From contig OZ005661.1 of the NCBI GenBank assembly GCA_963930645.1, positions 195,895,532 through 195,959,531 on the forward strand: 64,000 nucleotides of DNA, given 5' to 3'. Below are positions 55,448 through 64,000 of the stretch, piece after piece (the stretch's first letter is position 1; each line of letters starts with the position of its first letter). This stretch comes from Salticus scenicus. Lineage: Eukaryota; Arthropoda; Arachnida; Araneae; Salticidae. The notes below the pieces were generated by a model. It saw nothing but the letters and a program-made list of their open reading frames with translations, was not told the DNA's origin and ran no database searches. The position numbers and the translations under genes were made by a program.

Positions 55448-58172
55448 TAAATCCCTCGCTGCAGGAGGCTATGGCGTTACTATTCAATTCCTCAAAATTG
55501 TACTTTAATAATTTGAATATATTTTTTCTGGTATTAAATAAAAGTTTTAATCATTAATGTTAATGGTATTTTAACTTAAAATTTTGCTCAATTGTCAAAT
55601 ATATTTGTAATTTAAAAATTTTGTATAACATATTTTAAACAAGTTTTCAAAAAAGATCACTGCATAGTATTTTAATAATCTCCTCCTCAGAAAATCGAAA
55701 TATTATTTTTTAATGAATATAAAAAGTTGATAATGCAATCTATAGCAGGAAACTCGAAATATACAAGTATGGCAAAATATAAAAATGCATGTAAAGTGTG
55801 TCATTAATTTAGACAAGTCATTTAAAGATATTTATATATATTTTTTGGTCAGTATTTTACTCTTAATTTTGGGAACACTCAAATTTAATCAATTATTGAA
55901 ATTATTTAATCAAACCAAAATTTCAATAATTAATTCTGTATTAATACTTCTTTTGTTTCTTTAATTAAATATCTGATGTATGAAAATCAATACCTTTTTA
56001 AGGAACAAAATCTCATGTCTTTCAGGCAGGAATAAAGCATTGCCACTGTTTGCGGTAAACTACTTTGACTATTGCATCGAAATAAATAGTCTATTACAGA
56101 ATCTAAGATACTACATATATAGAAGGAGAAAATATCTGAGTTGAAAATAGGACTCTGGTACAAAACTAAATCTGTTTAGGGAAGTATTTTCTGTTATGTA
56201 GCTGTATATATCTAGCGGATCATTGCAATAGCCATCACATGGGACATAACCGTGTGAAAAATTTACGTTGATTTAATTTGGGTGTGTCTCGGTTGAGAGA
56301 GAGGGCTGGTATTTTCAAGCTAGGTAAATCTCAGCATCTGTTGTATAAAATTAAATCAAACATGTGTAAAATGTTTATTATGAGCAACTATGTTGATTAA
56401 ATTTTTATTCTTCTTAATTGTTAGATTGAATTGATATATAGAAAGATATAGCAAAAAGTGAACAAATAAAGTATCGCCACAGCATACTAGTTTAAGGTTA
56501 ATCGCGTTTAGACAGCAGAAAGCATTAACATTTGTATGTGTATTTAACACTTTAAAGGCAAGATAATTTTACTCGTTTAAAATAAAAAGCAAACAGGATT
56601 TACAAACAATCCTAATAGAAAAGAAATAAATATTTGCATATAAGTTATATAAACAATTCTATTAATTTTTTTTGGGGTGAGTACTTGCAATTGGGAAATA
56701 AAATTATGCGCGGCATATTATATCTCACTGCCTTTCAAATGGTAAATTACACATAGTAAATTTCAATTGAACTTTTATGCAAACAAACAAACAATAAATA
56801 AATAAATGTAAAACAAGTCTTTCCGGCTCTTTCGCAAGGGCAGGTTGATTTATTTTTTCTTATCAAGTAATCGCTTGAAACAAAATAGCGGCTACAAATT
56901 ATTAATGGCGTTGGTTGAAATATTGATGTGTATTGTGTACATATGGTGTTTTAAGCAAATCGGTTCACAAATACCTTTTTATGTGATTTTGAAATTTTCA
57001 AGTAGCCGGCACTTGAAACAAGATGGCAGAAAAATTGGCAAACAAATCTATCAAATGCAATTGTGAGATAAGTTTACTGTACAAATTTAGTTCGATATAA
57101 TTTAGAATTTCAAAAGTTATAGTGTTGAAATTTTAAGTGGCTACAACTTCGATCAAAAGTATGAAGCAAGATACTCAGTGAACTAAACTAAGGTATTTGT
57201 AAGATAAGTCCACTGTCCAACTTTGGTTTGAATAAATTCAGTATTTCATCAAAAATTAACGCAATAAAATTTCTCAAGTGGCAGTGTTCAAATGGTCGCA
57301 ACTTGGAAACATAATTATGGTGAAACTTGCCCATCGAAATCATAGTTATTTGAACGATAAATCCACTTTTCAAGTTTGGTTTGAATTGCTGGAATTGCAT
57401 TTGCGATTTTATTAAGTATTTTTAACACTTTCAAACAATGCGATTATAAATTTAATTAATATATTTGTCTGTCTTTCTGTCTGCCCATTGTGGGATGACG
57501 TTGACAAAGTACATAGAAAACAAAGAGTACATACTAGTACAGTTGAATCTAGGCAATAATCTAGGCAAATCGTAATATATATATATATATATTTAAATAT
57601 TAATGTATAGAAATAAAATCATAATAATTAATTACTTTTAATGTTTTACGAATTTTTATTTTCATATTTTGTAAAACGATGCGTTAAATTTAATCTGAAT
57701 ATGCATGTCGTAGAATTTAAAATCTTTCTAATTTTGTGGATGGACTGAGTGTGAAGCTAAGCATTTGATGGGACCAAGGGCAATTATGGAATGTAAAGAA
57801 AGCTGAAAAATAAAAATGGGAAAGAAATTTAATTTTACTTTGCATAATTTGCATATTTCGTATTTTTCATTTTAATGCTTATTTATTTATTTTTTAAGTT
57901 TATTTATTTAGTTGAAATCAATCTAATATTCAAGCAAATTTGCTGTTAAAACTTGCCTGTTGAAACATGTTGAATATTAAAGTACATTTGTTGTAAATTA
58001 TTAAAATCTAAAGTACAAATTTTGTAATCAAGGCCAAAGAATGAAATTTTTCTTAAAATGTGTTTTAATGATTTCAAATAATTATTTTATCATATTTTAT
58101 TCTGAACACTAAAAAAATATTTTTCAGATTTCCATGAGGTAAATATATATCCTTGGTTAGTAGGTGAGTATG

Positions 58173-58203
<31 letters not shown>

Positions 58204-58214
58204 ACTAAACGTAA
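55448..58214. other. AT-rich stretch with a diverged tandem repeat
   Basis: Units headed by GATAAGTTTACTGTACAA, GATAAGTCCACTGTCCAA and GATAAATCCACTTTTCAA at about 57065, 57201 and 57356 indicate an old tandem repeat of 136-155 bp, followed by TGTCTGTCTTTCTGTCTGCC near 57464. It may be a decayed HINE-like element. A run of about 32 A is at 58169-58201. No gene is recognised. Confidence 0.5.
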
Positions 58215-58302
58215 ACAATTTTTCTTAAAATCACACAATCAACTGAGGAAGAAAATCATATTTATTGAATTTTTTTATTTTTTCCGACTGAGTGAAAATA
58301 AT

Positions 58303-58374
58303 GTCTGGACCGGGAGTCGAACCCAGGATCTTTGATTCACAAGGTCAAGGCTCTACCAATTGAGCTATCCAGGC
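58303..58374 (-). tRNA. tRNA-Thr(UGU)-like sequence, probably repeat-derived
   Basis: The minus strand folds as a cloverleaf: acceptor GCCTGGA with TCCAGAC (one mismatch), D arm GCTC/GAGC, anticodon loop CTTGTGA with anticodon TGT (Thr), and T arm CTGGG TTCGACT CCCGG. The anticodon stem has a C-A mismatch. Because it is one arm of an inverted repeat with copied flanks, a pseudo-tRNA is more likely than a working gene. Confidence 0.55.
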
Positions 58375-58488
58375 CGACAATGGTGTTTTCCATTTCCTGC
58401 GGCTTATTTCTGTTGAGCTATCTACATGATAGACCAGAGATGTTTCTGCCTAATAGTTGTCTGAGTGAGTAATGCTGACCGGTTGTCG

Positions 58489-58561
58489 GCCTGGATAGCT
58501 CAATTGGTAGAGCCTTGACCTTGTAAGTCAAAGATCCGGGGTTCGACTCCCGGTCCAGGCA
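58489..58561 (+). tRNA. tRNA-Thr(UGU)-like sequence, best preserved copy
   Basis: The acceptor stem GCCTGGA/TCCAGGC is perfect, the D stem GCTC/GAGC and anticodon stem TTGAC/GTCAA are perfect, and the loop CTTGTAA carries anticodon TGT. The T arm CGGGG TTCGACT CCCGG has one G-G mismatch. A and B box promoters (TAGCTCAATTGG, GGTTCGACTCC) are intact, so pol III transcription is possible. The repeat setting argues for a SINE-like origin. Confidence 0.6.
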
Positions 58562-58670
58562 TTATTTTAACTCAGTCAGAAAAAATAAAAAAATTCTATA
58601 AATATGATTTTCTTCCACAGTTGATTATGTGATTTTAATAAAAATTGTATTTCTTTCTCCCATTGTTTAA

Positions 58671-58884
58671 TGGTGTTTTCCATTCCTGCGGCTTATTTCT
58701 GTTGAGCTATCTACATGATAGACCAGAGATGTTGCTGCCTAATGGTTGTCTGAGTGAGTAATGCTGACTGGTTGTCGGCATGGATAGCTCAATAGCTCAA
58801 TCTCGGCATGGATAACCTTGACCTTGTAAGTCAAAGATCCGGGGTTCGACTCCCGGTCCAGGCATTATTTTCACTCAGTCGGGA
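58671..58884 (+). repeat. Second spacer copy with rearranged tRNA-like piece
   Basis: TGGTGTTTTCCATTCCTGCG ... TGCTGACTGGTTGTCGGC repeats the loop of the foldback, followed by a scrambled 5' half (CATGGATAGCTCAA given twice over) and an intact 3' half of the tRNA-like sequence (CCTTGACCTTGTAAGTC to TCCAGGC). Confidence 0.8.
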
Positions 58885-59009
58885 AAATACAATTTCAATG
58901 AACGTAAACAATCCATCCTTAATCCTTGTTTTTCTAATATTGTGTATTTTGCAATTACTCTTTGTCGCCGGTGGTAACGTGTGGATGTGTTATTATTAAA
59001 TAACAGAAG

Positions 59010-59486
59010 ATACACTGAGAAAAAATTCTGTAACTGACATCCAGAATCTGTATTGTGGCTCTAGAAAAAATAGTTCCATATAATCCTTATAAATTCTAGT
59101 CCACTTTGGTAGCGCGTTCTAGAAACCCCTATAAGAATTCTAGAGCGTTTACCTATATTATCGAGGTCAAAGTTATTTAAAAATCTCTGCAAATAAATGA
59201 GAACACAAGGAGGCGAGTTTCATCAACTATAATCTTGGTTTATGACCCAATTCTTGAAAGTCAAGCGAGAATTTCTCGCAATGCAAAAGATTCAGAATAT
59301 TCGGAAAAATCAGAATAAGGCTTCACCATCTAGAAATGTCTGGACTAGAAATTCTCGATCATTTCGTCTACTTAGTTTATTGGCGTGCCTTATGCGCATA
59401 GCTCGGAAATCTATATTTCTAGTTAAGGGTTTAGAAAGTGGCCACTTATTCATTCTAGATGGAGGTATATTTTTTTCTCCGTGTAA
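59010..59486. mobile_element. MITE family N, copy 2 (~477 bp)
   Basis: It begins TACACTGAGAAAAAATTCTG and ends TTTTTTTCTCCGTGTA, inverted with respect to the copy at 19533-19989 and colinear with it throughout. The frame at 59242-59532 lies across the element and is not a gene. Confidence 0.85.
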
Positions 59487-59489
59487 ATC

Positions 59490-61358
59490 ATTTATTGAGA
59501 AATACATACTATTTTCTCAAGCATATAAATAGTTATTTAATAAAACAATTTTAAAAGAACAATTAATTAATTATAATATTCAAATAATTAAATGTAAAAT
59601 TGTTTAAAAAAAAGAAACGGAATTTATTATTTAAACATTTAAATCTTATTATTGAGATTAAGAAAATAATACTGAAAGTTTGAAGTAAACCTTTCAAAAT
59701 GTTTTTTAAAAGAAATAATCTGTAAACATAAACAAGGACAACGTTTCTTTTTTTATTCTTGTAGCCGTTTGTTGAATAAATTTTACTTTCGTTTCTCCTC
59801 ATTAGCATATAGATAACATTTTACGATGAAATTCAATAAAGATCGTTGCTTTGATATGAAATTAAGAGAAGAAAAAAATTAAAAATAAGAAAAACATGAC
59901 TGATACTTGCATAAAGAAGAAAAATATTGTTTCTTAAATTCTGTCAATAGTTGAATAGGTTTGAAAGTTTTCTGGATAAAAATATGTTTTCTGCATATGC
60001 GAGCATGCATAAAATTGATTCAGAATATTTTCGAATAAAGTTTTCTTTTAGAAAAGAAAAGGTTTAGAACGAGAAAATTACTTTCGTTTATTTAATTATA
60101 TCTGTTTCTTAAAATTTCTGCAATAAATGAATATATTATAAGAATTTATCTTTTTTTTTTTTTTTTTTTTTTTTAATTCCATAAAGAATTTATGTTTCTA
60201 CTTTTTCCTATATATTTAAAAAAAAAAAAAAAAAATTATTGGATTCCATAAAATTTTTGATTGCTTTTAAAGAATTTACATATTTTGAGATTTATTGAGT
60301 AGGGTTTGACTATTTTTAGAAAATGTTTGTGTGTATGATTATGTCTGTTTGTTTTGACAAAATTTTTGGGTACTGTATCTCATGGAAAAATAACGGAATT
60401 CAGAAAAACTTTTTTATTTTGTCATTATTATTATTTTTTTATAACTGGTGGATATTTAAATGTGCAGGCTATTTTCATATGGCACTGCTAAAAATAAATT
60501 GCTTATTTTTCTTTTTGTGCAGTTGATTTTTTGCTGATTTAGTGATTAATGAATCGAAGTCTACATTATAACTGTGGAGAGTAACTAAGTTAAAATAAAT
60601 AAAATAAATAGTAAGTTGAGGGGAAAAAAATTGATACTAAAAATTACCATTTTTTAGGGAACTATTCTACTATGTGAAATTAGTTACAGAGATTTAGAGG
60701 GGCAATGCGAGTTTTAAGTAAGTTATAAAAATAAAAGAATATTTAAAGCAGGGTTGGCATGGTATTTACCGTATAATAATTTTTACCATGGTTTTTACTG
60801 TCTTGGCCAAAACATGTTTTTCCCAAGGTTTTTACCACCTTCAGAAAAAATAAATTCCTATTTGATTTTTTTTTTTATCACAAAAACTTTCGGGACATAT
60901 TTTAAAATTTTTAGTTCTCATTTTCCTAATATTATTCACTATGAAATTTCCATTCTTTCAGCCATTTTTAAAAACAATATTTTGAAAAAAAAAAAAAAAA
61001 AAGTTATAATAATAATAAATAAAAAAATAAATATATGTTGACTACTTGAAAATTGTTTTAAATTATATGATCATTTTAATGAACTAATGTTTTATAATAT
61101 TTACAACAGATAATGTTGCATGCTACAAAATGAAACACAAAAACACTGGCTTCAATAAAAAGTATTTGGTTTTGAAATAACAACAAATAAGAAAGCCTCG
61201 ACAGCTGTTTCAAAAGAAATATAGGTGCTTCCTTCTTCAGGAATCATAATTAAGCTATAGTTGCACCTCACTAAAAACAAGGTCAAGTTTTCGTTCTTTG
61301 ATGAAATGAGATAGATGTGATTTTTTTCTCCTCAGGAAGAAATCATCTATTAAACTGA

Positions 61359-61402
<44 letters not shown>

Positions 61403-61766
61403 GACAAGCATGCAACTACTATAATTGACTGATATGTTATTAAATAAATTAACTATTTAATACTTCTTGGTACTAATATCAATTTTTTATAGCACTCTAA
61501 CTATCGCATACATTTTTCTTTATGTTACTATTAAAATAATGAATTCATCTTCTAAACAAAAACAAATATGTTTTAACTTTCTTTGCGAAAATACAAAATA
61601 TATAAAAACCTAATTATATGATTTTTTTTAATACATAGTTCTTTTGCACAGATTTCCTTTCCAATCTGGCAAACCATTTATGCATCTACCACTACCATTT
61701 TACTATTTCCTGATTGATCAAGTTTCCGCCCAATGCACCCATTTTTTGTACCTAGTGCATGGTAAA
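59490..61766. other. AT-rich stretch with homopolymers, no gene seen
   Basis: T runs lie at about 60151-60174 and 61362-61399, and A runs at 60220-60235 and 60985-61001. Frames at 60323-60526 and 60754-61041 have no recognisable domain. Confidence 0.55.
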
Positions 61767-62502
61767 CTAGTATGTTGTGGCCACCACAAGACTTTCTTCT
61801 ATATTTTCCTATACAAATTCACTCAGTAACAACAACAAAAATAAAATAAAATAAAATAAAATAAATAATAATAATAATAATAGTAATAGAAACGATTATT
61901 TTTTTTTGCTAAATTTTTTTTCGTTTAAAGTAAACAAAATTAGTAACTGTTTTAAATTATCACATATTTATAGTTCAACCATTCGTTTTAAAGGATTGAC
62001 GAGACCTTTCGAAAGATACCTATCTTAAATATTTACCCCCTCCGGGGGTGTACTTCTCCCCAAGAGGGGAACCGATGCCAGCTTAAGCACAAAATTTTAT
62101 TCCTACTTAACTACTACTATTATCAATAATTCATATTAATTTTACAATCACAAGTTTAAAATAACTCTCATAATGCACATTTATACGAAATTTTGTCCTA
62201 TACTGCCATGTTAAATGTTTACAAAAATTGCGATCACAGCGCCACCTGCTGAGCGATTGATACCCAAATCTAATCAGCACTGGTTTATGTCAGGGTGCAA
62301 CTAAATACTAAGTTTGGTTAAATTTCATTCATTGGATCGGGAGATGCAGTGTCCAAAAAACGTGGTACACACAGACGGACAGACATTTTCTAAAAAGTAT
62401 CAATTCGTGTTCAGTATACGTGTAAATCCATCAAAAAACGGAGGTCGAAAATTTTCACGAATCTAATACTTTCTCTATATTGCATATAGAAGAAAGTAAA
62501 AA
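61767..62502 (-). mobile_element. HINE-like repeat, family F, copy 2
   Basis: On the minus strand the 5' end is ACTTTCTTCTATATGC with ATATAGAGAAAGTATTAG, and the 3' end is TATAGAAGAAAGTC, then the stem TTGTGG TGG CCACAA. A short CACACAGACGGACAGACA tract is at 62369. The core differs from copy 1, but the block TTTAAAGG-TTGACGAG and a CCCCCTCCGGGGG region correspond. A TAAAA microsatellite lies near 61840. Confidence 0.72.
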
Positions 62503-62691
62503 GTGAAGGGAGCAACATTTGAAATCTTTTAAAAAGTAATCTGTACACCAGTGTATAATTTTATAACGGTCACTTTGAATTTTCCTTTATAGCAAGGGAA
62601 TAAAAAATTGTTAGTTTTTTTTTTTTTTTATACATATGAAGAGCAAATATTCAAACGACATTTTCTCCTTCGGATACAAATTACACACACA

Positions 62692-62734
<43 letters not shown>
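62692..62734. repeat. AAT microsatellite
   Basis: About 14 units of TAA/AAT. Confidence 0.9.
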
Positions 62735-62737
<3 letters not shown>

Positions 62738-62770
62738 TTATACAGACACGACATTATTTCATTATTTAAA

Positions 62771-63789
62771 ACATGAAAATATGACATTGACAGATTTTAA
62801 TTTAGTGCCAGAGGCCTACTGCTAAACTTGTTAAGGTCGACAAATTCTTCTTTAGTTAATTCGTGACGATCTAAATTCCATGATAAAGTTTTCATTAAAT
62901 CAAACCAATGTGTTTCAGCTGCACATATTGTAACAAATAACGTTGGAAGTCCAAACTGTCTTATAGCCGCAAAACAACGTTTTTTCTCTTTTTCCCAATG
63001 AGGGGGAGGTGTGCCATGGGGGGGACTCATGTCAAAGGTGTGCCTTGGGGGGGGACTCATGTCAAAGTTGTACCTTGGTGGGGACCCATGTCAAAGTTGG
63101 GCCTTGGGGGGACTCATGTCAAAGTTGGTCCTGAGGGGGGGACTCATGTCAAAGTTGGGCCTTGGGGGACTCATGTCAAAGTTGTACCTTGGGGGATGCA
63201 CATGTCAAAGTTGGGCCTGGGGGGGGGACTCATGTCAAAGTCGTGCCTTGGGGGGACTTCATTCAATAAATCCCCATTCAATAAACCGACTGAAATAGGC
63301 CCTTAGCACTATTAAGAGTGACGTATAAAAATTCGACAACGCTGGTCCTTGGGGGGACTCATGTCAAAGTTGGGCATGGGGGGTGACTCATGTCAAAGTT
63401 GTGACTTGAGGGGACTTCATTCAATAAATCCCCATTCAATAAACCGACTGAAATAGGTCTCTAGCACTAATTAAGAGTGACGTATAAAAATTCGACAACG
63501 CGGGGCCTTGGGGGGACTCATGTCAAAGTTGTGCCTTGGGGGGACTTCATTCAATAAATCCCCATTCAATAAACCGACTGAAATAGGCCTCTAGCACTAT
63601 TAAGAGTGACGTATAAATATTCGACAACGCTGGCTCTTGGGGGGACTCATGTCAAAGTTGTGCCTTGGGGGGGACTTCATTCAAAAAATCCCCATTCAAT
63701 AAACCGACTGAAATAGGCCTCTAGCACTAATTAAGACTGTATTATAAAAATTCGACAACTGTACCGACTGAAATAGGCCTCTAGCACTA
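62771..63789 (-). mobile_element. Helentron-like element B, inverted copy of A
   Basis: It is homologous to 40520-41640 in reverse: the hairpin end AAAACATGAAAATATGACAT, the inverted-repeat terminus TAGTGCCAGAGGCCTAC, the Rep fragment, the minisatellite (plus-strand units GGGGGGACTCATGTCAAAG and TTGGGCCTTG) and repeated CCGACTGAAATAGGCCTCTA blocks ending with CTAGCACTA. The number of minisatellite and block units differs from copy A. Confidence 0.8.
62797..63000 (-). pseudogene. Helitron-like Rep N-terminal domain fragment (copy B)
   Basis: The frame reads HWEKEKKRCFAAIRQFGL, PTLFVTICAAETHWFDLM, KTLSWNLDRHELTKEEF and VDLNKFSSRPLALN then stop. It has no internal stop over the domain-like part, unlike copy A, and keeps the SAAxTHW-type signature as CAAETHW. 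Only this small piece of the protein is present, opening upstream directly into the G/C-rich minisatellite, so no functional Rep is encoded. The Helitron assignment rests on motif recognition. Confidence 0.75.
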
Positions 63790-64000
63790 ATAATAAATTA
63801 AAAAAAAAAAAACTAAATTTAAACTCTAATTATTGTTTGTTTAGATGTATTACTAATTACTAGAAAGATATGTAGGCATACTTTATCTAATGAACTTAAA
63901 ATTAATTAGAAAAATGCATTTGAAATTTGGAGAAATCATGTTTTGATCGAAAACAGGATGAGGAAACATGTTTTGAATGTTTCCAATGTGGATAAAACAC
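63790..64000. other. AT-rich right edge
   Basis: No feature recognised. Confidence 0.5.

Larger units (their letters stand above)
58215..58650. repeat. Foldback built on tRNA-Thr-like arms
   Basis: The left arm (58215-58382) and right arm (58484-58650) are inverted copies: each contains the tRNA-like sequence and the same flank (ATTATTTTCACTCAGTC, AAATATGATTTTCTTCC, CAGTTGATTATGTGATTTTA in the right-arm sense). The loop is the roughly 100-bp spacer AATGGTGTTTTCCAT ... AATGCTGACC. The spacer and a third tRNA-like piece recur downstream to 58884. Confidence 0.88.

Noticed and set aside
62998..63306. Long frames reading GGTHVKV repeats, resembling a secreted repeat protein
   Set aside because: The frame is a translation of the 28-30-bp minisatellite in element B; overlapping frames give equally repetitive products and copy A does not conserve it.

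Overview
This is a gene-poor, AT-rich eukaryotic window that looks like arthropod nuclear DNA, most likely from an arachnid such as a spider. That placement is an inference from the mixture of features (a single-exon BTB-Kelch gene, Tc1/mariner relics, tRNA-derived SINEs, Helitron-type repeats). No feature names a species.

Only one intact protein gene is supported: a 576-residue BTB-BACK-Kelch protein on the minus strand at 30709-32439. Everything else that resembles coding sequence is transposon debris: two Tc1-type transposase tails in opposite orientation (5.9-7.5 kb), an LTR with primer-binding site and broken gag/protease (13.0-15.0 kb) interrupted by a transposase pseudogene with a probable intron (15.0-16.3 kb), an internally deleted mariner (22.3-22.9 kb), a Ty3/gypsy RNase H-integrase relic (28.2-29.6 kb), and two fragments of a Helitron-like Rep N-terminal domain (41.4 and 62.8 kb).

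The dominant theme is a set of non-autonomous elements that share one architecture but not one sequence. The 5' end is a short palindrome (ACTTCC or ACTTTCC type). Many copies have a CA/TG-type simple repeat soon after it, followed by a core of tandem units of about 130-175 bp. The 3' end repeats the 5' palindrome arm inverted and adds a second hairpin before a run of T. Examples lie at 3.3, 7.9, 10.7, 35.7, 45, 50.6-55.4 and 61.8 kb. This matches the published description of Helentron-associated elements (HINE/DINE-1 type), and two copies at 53.4-55.4 kb are fused head to tail. Canonical Helitron 3' ends (hairpin followed by CTAG) occur at 39068 and 42136.

Other layers are: foldback (long-TIR) elements with TA target duplications (0.8, 17.2, 34.9, 35.4, 46.9 kb); shorter MITEs (4.5, 19.5, 26.5, 59.0 kb); an 89-bp satellite (43.3-44.2 kb) with a SINE inserted at its end; two copies of a tRNA-Thr-derived SINE (25.0 and 44.2 kb), one with a perfect 12-bp target duplication; and a foldback built from tRNA-Thr-like sequences at 58.2-58.9 kb. 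The remaining stretches are AT-rich sequence with simple repeats and no recognisable gene.
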